A DNA stretch of 64,000 bases from Microbacterium psychrotolerans (GCF_031085295.1 NZ_JAVFWO010000001.1:706400-770399); one strand, 5' to 3'. Shown: positions 34,939-43,511, counted from the first letter of the stretch. Made by a program: numbers and translations. The notes: a model not told the origin generated them from the letters alone.

Positions 34939-35925
34939 TCAGTCGGGGGAGACGTCGGTGGAGCCGACGGGCGCCGGCGGCGCGTGCTCGTCCTCCGGAC
35001 CTGCTCGACGCACCCAGGCACGGTGTGCGGCAAGAGGAAGGAGGGCAGCGAGCGCCCAGGCACCGGGACCCGCACCACCGGGTCCCGCGGAGGCAGTGGG
35101 CAGACAGAGTCCGCCTGCAGAGCTGAGGGGTCCGCTCACGGCGAGCGCGGCGGACGAGACGACGACCGAGGCGGCAGCGGTGGCGTGCGACACAAATGCC
35201 GCCGCCCACTTGCCGATCGAGCCGGCGGTCGTCGAGAAGAGAGCGGCCGCGGCATCCGTCGGGACGGTGGAAGCGGCGAGCGCGTCGTCCGCCGTCAGTC
35301 CACCCGACGACGACGGAAGGCCCGGAATCGCAGGGATTCCGGGAAGTGCGGGCACCTCGCCGGTGCCGCCGACGGGCGGGAGTCCGACCGTGGCGCCGGT
35401 CTCGTCGACCGCGCCGACGACGCCGGTCAGCGTCTCGTCGACGGTGCCGCCAAGGTCGTTCACCGCGTCGTCGAGGCCGGTGCCGGTGACGATCCCGCCC
35501 ACGATTGGAACCTCGGTCACGAGGTCGACCACGGGCTGGGTGATGCCGCTCACGACGCCGCCGGAGACGACGTCGGAGACCGGGTGAGTGACGTTCGTGA
35601 CGACGGTGCCGACCGTCTGGACCACCTGGCTGACCGGCTGCTGGACCGGCGCCGGAGCGGCGGCGACCACCGTGTTGACGGCGCCGGTGACGCCCGTCGT
35701 CACTGTGGAGACGGTAGTGGTGACGGTGGTCGCGGTCGTGTCGACCAGCGAGGTCACGGCACCGAGAGCACCCCCGAGAAGTCCTCCGTCTTCGGTCTCG
35801 TCGGCGTGCGCCTGTCCGAGGCCGAGGCCGAGGACCAGCGAGACGACGATCCAGGCGAACGCGGTTGCGACCCCGATGAGGGCCAGCCGCACGATCCTCG
35901 GCAGCTGCGAGGTTGCGATCTCCAC
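34939..35925 (-). CDS. Secreted Val/Thr-rich protein of unknown function with C-terminal membrane segment
   Basis: A 328-aa protein. The N-terminus has a signal-anchor (IVRLALIGVATAFAWIVVSL) ending near QAHADE. The body has short repeated Val/Thr/Gly blocks (VSQVVQTVGTVVTNVTHPVS, TQPVVDLVTEVPIVGGIVTG). A C-terminal hydrophobic stretch (AWALAALLPLAAHRAWVRR) and acidic tail follow. Family not recognised. The start is uncertain: GGGAGGTGA precedes GTG 35925, and GTG 35931 overlaps that site. It lies 119 nt before the chaplin-like gene on the same strand, so the two are probably made together at the surface. Confidence 0.65.
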   Translation of the reverse strand: MEIATSQLPRIVRLALIGVATAFAWIVVSLVLGLGLGQAHADETEDGGLLGGALGAVTSLVDTTATTVTTTVSTVTTGVTGAVNTVVAAAPAPVQQPVSQVVQTVGTVVTNVTHPVSDVVSGGVVSGITQPVVDLVTEVPIVGGIVTGTGLDDAVNDLGGTVDETLTGVVGAVDETGATVGLPPVGGTGEVPALPGIPAIPGLPSSSGGLTADDALAASTVPTDAAAALFSTTAGSIGKWAAAFVSHATAAASVVVSSAALAVSGPLSSAGGLCLPTASAGPGGAGPGAWALAALLPLAAHRAWVRRAGPEDEHAPPAPVGSTDVSPD

Positions 35926-36099
35926 GTTCACCTCCCACGACGAAAGAGCCGCACGTTCCGGACGGATCGTGCGTAGGGGTGCCTGGACTTGCGACGATAC
36001 CGCCTGGGCGATCGCCGTGTCCATACCCCTCTCGCAGCGAATCCGATCGGTGCTCCTCGCGCGCACGCGTGCGCGCACGGCGTGTCTGTGTCCCCGGGA

Positions 36100-36297
36100 T
36101 TGTGCACAGGGCACGATGCACACCCCAACCTTCAACCCCGACTTCAATCACATCCCCCTCCACAGGCTGTGGAAAAGGCATCGGCAGGTCAGGAGCGGTT
36201 TCTGCGGCGATTCTGCTCGAAAAGCAGTGAGTTCTCCACAGTGGTTGTTCACAGGCGCGTCGGCGTTTCACGCAGCCTCTCCACAGAGTTATCCACA
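36100..36297. promoter_or_regulatory. Cluster of DnaA-box-like sites upstream of dnaB
   Basis: The gap 35926-36546 holds a perfect TTATCCACA at 36289-36297. One-mismatch boxes are at 36100-36108 (TTGTGCACA), 36168-36176 (complement of TTTTCCACA), 36232-36240 (TTCTCCACA) and 36245-36253 (TTGTTCACA), and a weaker CTCTCCACA is at 36277-36285. A 13-nt inverted element (CCACAG, G, CTGTGG) covers 36160-36172. The stretch is less GC-rich than its surroundings. The canonical origin should lie between dnaA and dnaN, left of parB and outside the window, so this is a second DnaA-binding region or a dnaB control site. Confidence 0.6.
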
Positions 36298-36546
36298 GGT
36301 CGCGTTGCGCGTGTCGGAGGCCGTCCTTAGCGTGGGGTGCGGCCCACTCGTGGCGCGCGCCTCCGTGCTGGACACAACGGCGTGACAGCAGCAGGGGATC
36401 GCACACGGGGGTTCGGCGGGAAAGCGGGATGCTGCGGGCATCCCGCAATCAGCTCGTGCACGCTGAGGCGTGCCCGGCGAGCCGCACCGGCCCGCGCCGT
36501 GACAACTCGGACGATGTGAACGAACGATAAGGAGGACTCGCAGCCT

Positions 36547-37920
36547 ATGTCGATCGCCGACATCTCCGATGAGCGCATGGGGGGTCCCCGCGACTTCGAG
36601 CGCACTCCCCCGCACGACCTCCTCGCCGAGCAGAGTGCGCTCGGCGGCATGCTGCTGTCGAAGGATGCCGTCGCCGACGTCATCGAGACGCTCCGCGGCA
36701 CCGACTTCTACGTGCCGAAGCACGAGCTCATCTTCGAGGCGATCCTCACCCTCTACTCGCACGGCGAGCCGACCGACGTCGTCGCGGTCACCGACGAGCT
36801 CATCAAGACCGGCGAGCTGCAGCGCGCCGGCGGCGCGGACTACCTGCACACGCTGACGTCGATCGTGCCGACGGCCGCCAACGCCGGCTACTACGCGTCG
36901 ATCGTCTCCGAGCGGGCGCTGCTGCGCCGCCTGGTCGACGCCGGCACCCGCATCGTCCAGATGGGGTACTCGGGTCAGGGAGAGGCGCTCGACCTGGTCA
37001 ACAACGCGCAGGCCGAGATCTACTCGGTGACGGGCGCCGAGGCGGCCGAGGATTACGTGCCGCTCACCATCGCGGTGGATGCCGCGGTGGAAGAGATCGA
37101 GGCCGCGCGAGGTCGCGACGGTCAGATGACCGGCATCCCGACCGGCTTCTCGGGACTGGACTCCCTCACGAACGGCCTGCACCCGGGTCAGATGATCATC
37201 ATCGCGGCGCGACCCGCGATGGGTAAGTCGACGCTCGCGCTCGACTTCGCACGGTCGGCGGCCGTCAAGCACGACATGCCCACCATCTTCTTCTCGCTCG
37301 AGATGGGGCGCAGCGAGATCGCGATGCGCCTGCTCAGCGCCGAGGGCGCGATCCCGCTGCAGTCCATGCGAAAGGGCACGCTCGACTCGCGCGACTGGAC
37401 CACCGTCGCCGCGACGCGTGGCCGCATCAACGACGCCCCTCTCTACATCGACGACAGCCCCAACATGACGCTCGTCGAGATCCGCGCGAAGTGCCGGCGG
37501 CTCAAGCAGCGCGCGGGCCTGAAGCTGGTCGTCATCGACTACCTGCAGCTCATGACCTCGGGCAAGCGCGTCGAGTCGCGTCAGCAGGAGGTCTCGGAGT
37601 TCTCGCGAGCGCTCAAGCTCCTCGCGAAGGAGCTCGGCGTGCCCGTCATCGCCCTCTCGCAGCTGAACCGTGGTGCGGAGCAGCGTGCCGACAAGAAGCC
37701 GGCGCTGTCCGACCTGCGTGAGTCGGGCTCGATCGAGCAGGACGCCGACATGGTCGTGCTCCTGCATCGCGAGGCCGCGTACGAGAAGGACTCGCCGCGC
37801 GCGGGCGAAGCCGACCTCATCGTCGCCAAGCACCGCAACGGCCCGACCGACACGATCACCGTCGCGTTCCAGGGACACTTCTCCCGCTTCACCGACATGG
37901 CGCCAGGCGACTTCGGGTAG
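36547..37920 (+). CDS. dnaB: Replicative DNA helicase DnaB
   Basis: A 457-aa hexameric 5'-3' helicase that unwinds DNA at the replication fork. The N-terminal domain (PHDLLAEQSALGGMLLSKDA through about residue 130) contacts primase. The RecA-like C-terminal domain has Walker A ARPAMGKST (about 219-227), Walker B VVIDYLQLM (about 327-335) and ALSQLNRGAEQRADKKP. There is no intein, which sets it apart from several actinobacterial dnaB genes. AAGGAGG lies 12 nt before the ATG. Position after rpsF-ssb-rpsR-rplI is the usual origin-side order. Confidence 0.97.
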   Translation: MSIADISDERMGGPRDFERTPPHDLLAEQSALGGMLLSKDAVADVIETLRGTDFYVPKHELIFEAILTLYSHGEPTDVVAVTDELIKTGELQRAGGADYLHTLTSIVPTAANAGYYASIVSERALLRRLVDAGTRIVQMGYSGQGEALDLVNNAQAEIYSVTGAEAAEDYVPLTIAVDAAVEEIEAARGRDGQMTGIPTGFSGLDSLTNGLHPGQMIIIAARPAMGKSTLALDFARSAAVKHDMPTIFFSLEMGRSEIAMRLLSAEGAIPLQSMRKGTLDSRDWTTVAATRGRINDAPLYIDDSPNMTLVEIRAKCRRLKQRAGLKLVVIDYLQLMTSGKRVESRQQEVSEFSRALKLLAKELGVPVIALSQLNRGAEQRADKKPALSDLRESGSIEQDADMVVLLHREAAYEKDSPRAGEADLIVAKHRNGPTDTITVAFQGHFSRFTDMAPGDFG

Positions 37921-37994
37921 CAGCCATCGTGATCGAGCCGCAGCGACCAAGGCCGGGGATCCAGTCCCGCTAGGTTCTCCACAGGAACCCCGCC

Positions 37995-38159
37995 GTGGAG
38001 GCGATGAGCGCTACGGCCCACGCCGGCGACCTCGACGGGATGCGGGCGATCTTCTCGAACGGGCTGTCCGGCCTGTTCCCCGATCCGGCTGAGGCCGAGG
38101 TGATCGCGCAGGCGCTCGACGCGGGCGACCCGGACGTGCTGCGCCAGATGCTCGCGTAG
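37995..38159 (+). CDS. Small protein, 51-54 aa
   Basis: A short frame with good codon use in the dnaB-marR gap: from the ATG at 38004 it reads MSATAHAGDLDGMRAI, then FSNGLSGLFPDPAEA and DAGDPDVLRQMLA. The GTG at 37995 has AGGAA seven bases upstream and TAGGTT (37971-37976) as a possible -10 box. It is acidic, soluble and helical. No family recognised. It could also be the 3' remnant of a longer gene, but the ribosome site and promoter favour a real small gene. Confidence 0.45.
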   Translation: MEAMSATAHAGDLDGMRAIFSNGLSGLFPDPAEAEVIAQALDAGDPDVLRQMLA

Positions 38160-38197
38160 CACCCGACCACCGAGGTCGACCTGCAGGGACAGCGCTC

Positions 38198-38704
38198 CTA
38201 GGCAGACGATGTGCCTGCAGAGGCAGGCGCCCAGCCTTCCTCCGACCGGATCCCACGCGCGATGCGACGCGAGATGTCTCTCAGCTGCCGCTGCTGCGCG
38301 CTCGTGAGGCGATCGAAGACCAATCGGCGCACGAGTCGGGTATGCCCCGGCGTCGCGTCGTCGACCTTCTGCCGGCCGGGGGCGGTGAGGACCGCCAGCG
38401 TGAAGCGGCCATCTGCGGGGTCCGGCTCGCGGCGCATCCACCCTCTGGACTCGAGTCGCGTGGCAGCGCGCGACAGTCGCGAGAGGGAGCTGTTCGCATA
38501 GCCCGAGAGCACGCTCATGCGCAGGGTCCCGCCGGGGGCGTCGGCGAGTGCGTACAGCACGCCGTACTCGAAGTGCGTCAACTGGGCGTCGCGCTGGAGT
38601 TGGGCGTCGAGCGTCGCCGGCAACCACTCGAGGACCGTGGCCAGGGCGGCCCAGGTATCGAGCTCCTCACGAGTCAGCTCTTCGGGCACACCGGTTTGCG
38701 TCAT
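38198..38704 (-). CDS. MarR-family transcriptional regulator
   Basis: A 168-aa winged-helix repressor: LTHFEYGVLYALADAPGG, the recognition helix region YANSSLSRLSRAATRLESRG and the beta-wing RREPDPADGRFTLAVLT. It is divergent from the SDR gene at 38820, the likely target. The ATG follows TACAGT by six bases, so the message is leaderless. A 10-bp inverted repeat (ACTTGCTCAG ... CTGAGCAAGT) lies between the two genes. Confidence 0.9.
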   Translation of the reverse strand: MTQTGVPEELTREELDTWAALATVLEWLPATLDAQLQRDAQLTHFEYGVLYALADAPGGTLRMSVLSGYANSSLSRLSRAATRLESRGWMRREPDPADGRFTLAVLTAPGRQKVDDATPGHTRLVRRLVFDRLTSAQQRQLRDISRRIARGIRSEEGWAPASAGTSSA

Positions 38705-38710
38705 GCCCAC

Positions 38711-38716
38711 ACTGTA
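38711..38716 (-). promoter_or_regulatory. -10 box TACAGT for the leaderless marR-type gene
   Basis: TACAGT on the minus strand, six bases, then the ATG at 38704; no ribosome site. Confidence 0.55.
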
Positions 38717-38735
38717 ACCGCCGGCGACCGTATTC

Positions 38736-38784
38736 ACTTGCTCAGGAAACTCAATGGACGTACGATTCACTTGACTGAGCAAGT
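38736..38784. promoter_or_regulatory. Inverted-repeat operator between MarR and SDR genes
   Basis: ACTTGCTCAG (38736-38745) and its exact complement (38775-38784) are 29 bp apart. The right half also forms TTGAC-N7-GTCAA. Probable MarR binding sites controlling both divergent genes. Confidence 0.55.
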
Positions 38785-38819
38785 CAAAGTCTCACGCAGG
38801 GCGCGTGGGGAAGGGTGTC

Positions 38820-39611
38820 ATGGAACTGAATCTGACGGGCAAGCGGGCGTTCGTGAGCGGATCGACGCAGGGAATCGGGTACGCGATCGCGGAGACGCTC
38901 CTGCGCGAGGGCGCCTCGGTGATCGTCAACGGGCGCACGGACGGACGCGTCGATTCCGCGGTCGATGCGTTGCGCGCCTCGGTGCCCGGCGCAGAGGTCA
39001 CGGGGATCACCGCCGACTTCGCGGATCCCGACCAAGTTCGTCGCTTGCTCGGCGCCCTCGAAGACGTGGACATCCTCATCAACAACGTCGGGGTGTTCGA
39101 GGTCAAGGAGTTCACCGACATCACCGATGACGATTGGCACCGTTACTTCGACGTCAACGTGATGAGCGGCGTCCGTCTGTCGCGGCACCTGCTGGGGCGC
39201 ATGCTCCAGACCGGTTGGGGTCGTGTCGTGTTCGTCTCCAGCGAGTCGGGGGTGAACGTCCCGGGCGACATGATCCACTACGGCGCCACCAAGGCCGCCA
39301 TGCTCGCGCTGGGCAACGGGCTCGCCAAGCTCACGCGGGGCTCCGGTGTCACGGTGAACACGGTCCTCGGTGGACCGACGTACTCGGACGGCGTCGCACA
39401 GGCCGTGACGCAGATCGCCCGGGCTCAGAACATGCCGCCCGAGGACCTCAAGGGCGCGATCGCCGAAGGCAATCGGACGTCGCTGCTCCAGCGATTCATC
39501 GAACCCAGCGAGCTCGCGGATCTCGTGGCCTACCTGGCGAGCCCTCGCTCCTCGGCGACGAACGGCGCGGCGCTGCGGGCCGACGGCGGAACGCTCACCA
39601 CGATCCTCTGA
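38820..39611 (+). CDS. Short-chain dehydrogenase/reductase
   Basis: A 263-aa classical SDR. The cofactor motif is VSGSTQGIGYAIAE (TGxxxGIG variant with Ser-Gly-Ser), followed by NNVGVFEVKEF and the active-site Ser/Tyr/Lys in VSSESG and IHYGATKAA. NADP or NAD dependence and the substrate cannot be decided. The C-terminal VAYLASPRSSATNGAALRAD is the standard SDR end. Start at ATG 38820 with GGGAAGGG upstream. Likely repressed by the divergent MarR. Confidence 0.92.
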   Translation: MELNLTGKRAFVSGSTQGIGYAIAETLLREGASVIVNGRTDGRVDSAVDALRASVPGAEVTGITADFADPDQVRRLLGALEDVDILINNVGVFEVKEFTDITDDDWHRYFDVNVMSGVRLSRHLLGRMLQTGWGRVVFVSSESGVNVPGDMIHYGATKAAMLALGNGLAKLTRGSGVTVNTVLGGPTYSDGVAQAVTQIARAQNMPPEDLKGAIAEGNRTSLLQRFIEPSELADLVAYLASPRSSATNGAALRADGGTLTTIL

Positions 39612-39685
39612 TCGTCCGCGACCGGGGTTCCGCCACGTCCGGCCCGCGATTACCCTCGTGCCCGAGGCATCCACCCGAGAAGTAG

Positions 39686-39705
39686 TCCCGCGCGACCGCG
39701 CGGGA
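39686..39705. terminator. GC-rich hairpin after the SDR gene
   Basis: TCCCGCGCG and its complement CGCGCGGGA, 74 nt past the SDR stop and just before the next ribosome site. Confidence 0.45.
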
Positions 39706-39728
39706 AGCGGAACGCGCAGGAGGCTCAG

Positions 39729-40298
39729 ATGCAGACCTTGACGGTCGACTTCATCATGTCGCTCGACGGATACGGCGCCGCGGAAGGGTGGCCGGGATGG
39801 TGGGGGCTCGAGGGCCCCGAGTATCTCGGCTGGCTGGAGCAGCTGCCGGAGCAGGACCATCCGATACTGATGGGAGCGACGACGTACCGCGTGATGTCGG
39901 AGCTCACCGCCGGCGGCGAGGAGGGCACCGATGTGCTCAACGGCGTGCTGAAGTACGTCTTCTCTTCGACGCTCGAGGAGCCGCTCGCCTGGGAGAACTC
40001 GGTGCTGGTGCGCGAGGACGCGATCGACTTCGTGCGGCGGCTGAAGGAGGAGTCCGATCGGCCGCTGCGCACGCTCGGCAGCGTCTCGCTCTGCCGTTCA
40101 CTCCTCCAGGCCGGCCTGGTGGACCGTTACCGCGTGGTCGTGTTCCCGGTGATCACCGGCGCGACCGGCCAGGAGCGGATCTTCGACCGCTACCCCGACG
40201 TCCGCCTCGACCTCGTCGAGGCCCGCACGTTCGACCAGCGCAGTCAGCTGCTCGAGTACGTGCCCACCGTGCTGGACGGGCCGCCGCTCGGGACGTGA
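39729..40298 (+). CDS. Dihydrofolate reductase-fold protein (RibD C-terminal family)
   Basis: A 189-aa protein of the DHFR/RibD-C superfamily: VDFIMSLDGYGAAEGWPGWW at the N-terminus, PILMGATTYRVMSE as the nucleotide-site loop, and TLGSVSLCRSLLQAGLVDRY followed by VFPVITGATG. Members reduce pteridine- or pyrimidine-like substrates with NADPH, but most of this branch are uncharacterised. GCAGGAGG precedes the ATG. A complete stand-alone gene. Confidence 0.85.
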   Translation: MQTLTVDFIMSLDGYGAAEGWPGWWGLEGPEYLGWLEQLPEQDHPILMGATTYRVMSELTAGGEEGTDVLNGVLKYVFSSTLEEPLAWENSVLVREDAIDFVRRLKEESDRPLRTLGSVSLCRSLLQAGLVDRYRVVVFPVITGATGQERIFDRYPDVRLDLVEARTFDQRSQLLEYVPTVLDGPPLGT

Positions 40299-40374
40299 TC
40301 GTGCGCGCGGCGGATTGCGGACAGCATCCGTCCTGGTGGGCGCCTACCGTCGGACAACGACGAAAGGAGCCATC

Positions 40375-40915
40375 ATGGCCATCTCCGACCCCGCCACTCC
40401 CGCCGGCTACACCTCGGTCGCCCCGTGGGTCGTCACCGACGACACCGGCGCCCTTCTCGACTTCATCGCCTACGCGTTCGACGGTGAGGAGCTCGCGCGT
40501 CCAGACCGAGGACGGGCTCATCGGGCACGCGGAGATCCGTGTCGGCGACACCGTCGTGCTGGCCTTCGATCGCCGGCCGGAGTGGCCCGCGATGCCGAGC
40601 CTGCTCCGCGTGTGGGTTCCGGATGCGGACGCAGCCTTCGGTCGCGCCATCGAGCGGGGCGCGGCGGTCGTGACGGAACTCGGCGACAACGCCTTCGGAC
40701 AGCGCGGCGGACGGGTCAAAGACCCGCTCGGCAACATCTGGTGGGTGACCCAGCAGGTCGAGACGGTGCCCGACGACGTCATGTGGCGGCGCCTGCAGCA
40801 GCCCGAGTACGCCGAGAACATGCGGTACGCGCAGGAGTCGCTCGACGCCGAACTGAGCGGCTCGGCAGCCGGACGCAGCAGCGCCCCGCGCCAGGGCGCC
40901 GGCGACCGGTCCTGA
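40375..40915 (+). pseudogene. VOC-fold (PhnB-like) gene with a frameshift
   Basis: The first 40 codons from ATG 40375 (SDPATPAGYTSVAPWVVTDD ... IAYAFDGEELAR) continue in another frame as VQTEDGLIGHAEIRVGD ... QRGGRVKDPLGNIWWVTQ. Together they make one complete PhnB/glyoxalase-like protein of about 180 aa. The break is in GCTCGCGCGTCC at 40491-40500, where two bases (one CG of a CG run) appear to be missing. This may be a natural slippage, phase variation or a sequencing error. AAAGGAG is intact upstream. Confidence 0.75.
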
Positions 40916-40950
40916 GGCCACCGCGGCGATCGTGGCCCGACGGTCCGGCG

Positions 40951-40956
40951 TAGGTT
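40951..40956 (+). promoter_or_regulatory. -10 box TAGGTT for a leaderless amidohydrolase gene
   Basis: TAGGTT, seven bases, ATG 40964. An in-frame TTG at 40955 lies inside the box and is rejected as start. Confidence 0.6.
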
Positions 40957-40963
40957 GGAGAGC

Positions 40964-42199
40964 ATGGCTCGAATCCTCGCCGTGACCGGCGGCTACGTCG
41001 TCCCCGTCAGCTCCGACCCCATTCCGGACGGCACCGTCGTCGTCACCGACGGGGTCATCACCGCCGTCGGCGGGGCCGACACGGCGGTGCCGGACGGCGC
41101 CGAAGTGATCGACGCCACGGGCAGCTGGGTCGTCCCCGGTTTCGTGGAGTCCCACGGTCACCTCGGCGTCCACGAGGACGGCGAGGGATGGTCGGGCAAC
41201 GACACGAACGAGATGACCGACCCGAACGGGGCGCGGTTCCGCGCTCTCGACGGCATCGACATCGAGGAGGTCGGCTTCCGCGACGCGCTGCGCGGCGGCG
41301 TGACGACGGCGGTCATCAAGCCGGGGTCGGGCAACCCCATCGGCGGCCGCACGGTCGCCATCAAGACGTGGGGCGGTCGCACCGTCGATGAGCAGGTCCT
41401 CGCCACCGACGTGTCGGTGAAGTCGGCGCTCGGTGAGAACCCGAAGCGCGTGTACGGTGACCGCAAGCAGACCCCCTCGACGCGGCTGGGTGTGGCTTCC
41501 GTTCTGCGCGACGCGTTCGTCGCCGCGCAGAACTACGCCGACAAGCGCACCTCGGCCGCCGACAAGGACGAGCCGTTCGAGCGAGACCTCGGCAAGGAGA
41601 CGCTCGCCGCGGTGCTCGCAGGCGATCTGCTCTGGGATCAGCACTGCCACCGTCACGACGACATCGCGACGGCGATCCGGCTGTCGGAGGAGTTCGGCTA
41701 CCGCCTGATCGTCAACCACGGCACCGAGGCACACAAGATCGCAGACGTCCTCGCCGAGAAGCAGATCCCGGTGATCTTCGGACCGCTGCTGACGTCGCGC
41801 TCCAAGGTGGAGCTGCGCGACCGCGCCATCGGCAACCTCGCCCTCATCGCCGAAGCAGGCGTCAAGGTCGCCATCACGACCGACCACCCCGTGGTCCCCA
41901 TCGACCAGATCCGGCTGCAGGCGATCCTGGCGGTCCGCGACGGCCTCCCCGCCGAGACGGCGCTGGAGGCGCTGACGACCAACCCGGCCGACATCCTCCG
42001 CCTGAACGAACGGGTCGGTGCACTCGAGCCCGGCCGCGACGGAGACGTCGTCGTGTGGTCGGGGGACCCGCTCGCCGTCGACTCGCGCGTGCAGCGCGTG
42101 TTCATCGAGGGGCGCGCGGTCTATGAGCCCGGTACGGATGCCGCTCCCCGCGTCGTCGAACGGTGGGAGCGCTTCGGTCGCACGTCGTGGATGGGATGA
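40964..42199 (+). CDS. Amidohydrolase (imidazolonepropionase-like)
   Basis: A 411-aa amidohydrolase-superfamily enzyme. The N-terminal beta-sandwich begins ILAVTGGYVVPVSSDPIPDG; the barrel starts at WVVPGFVESHGHLG (HGH metal site), and further ligands are in WDQHCHRHDDI, YRLIVNHGTEAH and KVAITTDHPVV. Related proteins are annotated as imidazolonepropionase-like, but the true substrate is not known; no histidine-degradation genes are nearby. Leaderless ATG. It precedes the MFS gene by about 20 nt, so the two probably share a transcript. Confidence 0.88.
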   Translation: MARILAVTGGYVVPVSSDPIPDGTVVVTDGVITAVGGADTAVPDGAEVIDATGSWVVPGFVESHGHLGVHEDGEGWSGNDTNEMTDPNGARFRALDGIDIEEVGFRDALRGGVTTAVIKPGSGNPIGGRTVAIKTWGGRTVDEQVLATDVSVKSALGENPKRVYGDRKQTPSTRLGVASVLRDAFVAAQNYADKRTSAADKDEPFERDLGKETLAAVLAGDLLWDQHCHRHDDIATAIRLSEEFGYRLIVNHGTEAHKIADVLAEKQIPVIFGPLLTSRSKVELRDRAIGNLALIAEAGVKVAITTDHPVVPIDQIRLQAILAVRDGLPAETALEALTTNPADILRLNERVGALEPGRDGDVVVWSGDPLAVDSRVQRVFIEGRAVYEPGTDAAPRVVERWERFGRTSWMG

Positions 42200-42218
42200 C
42201 GACGCGCGGCGCGGCGTC

Positions 42219-43475
42219 GTGAGCGTGCCGGCCGAGGATCGGGGCGCGCCCGACCCCGTCCCCCGATCTTCGTTCGCCCGGTACTGGGCGGCGGCCGCGA
42301 TCAGCTCCTTCGGCACCGCCGTCTCGGCCGTCGCGATGCCGGTGCTCGTGGTGCAGCTGCTCGCGGCGACGCCGGCGCAGGTAGGCATCGTCAACGCGGC
42401 CCAGTTCGTGCCGTACGCCGTTCTCGGGCTGATCGCCGGCGCGTACACGGATCGCTGGCGACGCAAGCCGATCCTCGTGTGGTCCAGCATCGGCCGCGCG
42501 GTGTCGCTCGGCGCGATCCCGGTGCTCTGGCTGACCGGCGTGCTCGAGATCTGGATGCTCGTGGTGCTCCTGCTGCTGTTCGGCTCGTTCTCGGTCTTCG
42601 GGTTCGCGGCGACGCAGTCGTTCCTTCCCCGGCTGGTGCCGCGCTCGCGGCTGGTGCTGGCGAACGCGCGCCTGGATCAGACGGATGCCGCCGCCCAGAC
42701 GGTGGGTCCGGCGCTGGGCGGCGGGCTCGTCGGGCTGCTCGGCGCGCCGGTCGCCCTCCTCGTCGACGCGGTCAGCTACCTCGTCGATGCGCTGCTGAAC
42801 GCGAGCATCCGCGTGGACGAGCCTCGCGAGCGCCGCCCCGAGCGCAATCTCCTCCGTGAGATCCGTGAGGGGCTGCGCTGGGCGTACGCGCACCGGACAC
42901 TCGGCCCGCTCGCGGTGTCGACGCACGTGTGGTTCTTCGCGAACGGCATCGCGTTCACGGTGCTCTCGCTGCTGGCGCTGCGGTCACTCGGCTTCACCGC
43001 GTTCACCTTCGGACTGCTGCTGGCGGTCTCGGGATCGGCGGCTCTGCTCGGCGCCACCTTCGCGGCGAGATTCGGGTCGTGGCTCGGCACCGGACCGGCC
43101 ATCATCGTCGCGCGCGCGGCCTATCCGATCGCCTGGCTGCTGGTCGCGGCGGCGGCGTGGCTGTCGGCGGGGCCCGTACTCCTCTATATAGCGCTCGCGG
43201 TCCACGGGCTCGCGGCCGGCGTCGAGAACGCGAACGAGATGGGCCTCCGGCAGGTGGTGACACCCGACGCGCTGCTCGGACGCGTGAACGCGAACATCCG
43301 CTCGGCCAACCGGACGGCAGCGGCGCTCGGCGCCCTGGCGGGCGGTGCGGCGGTCGGCCTCGTCGGTGATCAGTGGACGCTCGTCGCCGTGATGGTCGTC
43401 TTCGCGGTCGCCGCGCTCATCGCGGTCCTCTCGCCCCCACTTCGAGCCATGCGCAGCCTCCCCGACTCGGACTGA
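42219..43475 (+). CDS. MFS transporter (drug-efflux type)
   Basis: A 418-aa membrane protein of about 12 helices. The loop 2-3 motif is GAYTDRWRRKPILVW, with TAVSAVAMPVLVVQLLAATP in helix 1 and NLLREIREGLRWAYAHRTLGPL in the central cytoplasmic loop. It resembles the EntS/enterobactin-exporter and macrolide-efflux branch. The start is uncertain; GTG 42219 is the first that begins at plausible N-terminal sequence (SVPAEDRGAPDPVPRSSFAR). Encoded 19 nt after the amidohydrolase. Confidence 0.82.
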   Translation: MSVPAEDRGAPDPVPRSSFARYWAAAAISSFGTAVSAVAMPVLVVQLLAATPAQVGIVNAAQFVPYAVLGLIAGAYTDRWRRKPILVWSSIGRAVSLGAIPVLWLTGVLEIWMLVVLLLLFGSFSVFGFAATQSFLPRLVPRSRLVLANARLDQTDAAAQTVGPALGGGLVGLLGAPVALLVDAVSYLVDALLNASIRVDEPRERRPERNLLREIREGLRWAYAHRTLGPLAVSTHVWFFANGIAFTVLSLLALRSLGFTAFTFGLLLAVSGSAALLGATFAARFGSWLGTGPAIIVARAAYPIAWLLVAAAAWLSAGPVLLYIALAVHGLAAGVENANEMGLRQVVTPDALLGRVNANIRSANRTAAALGALAGGAAVGLVGDQWTLVAVMVVFAVAALIAVLSPPLRAMRSLPDSD

Positions 43476-43511
43476 GGCCGCGCCTTCCACCCCGGCGATG
43501 AGGCGCAGGAG

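Noticed and set aside
36019-36147. N-terminal extension of the secreted protein starting at 36147
   Set aside because: It covers the DnaA-box region and lacks protein-like composition; the signal-anchor directly follows the GTG at 35925-35931.
36100-36297. DnaA-box cluster as the chromosomal origin itself
   Set aside because: There is no dnaA or dnaN beside it, the gap upstream of dnaB is short, and parB at the left edge places the origin outside the window.
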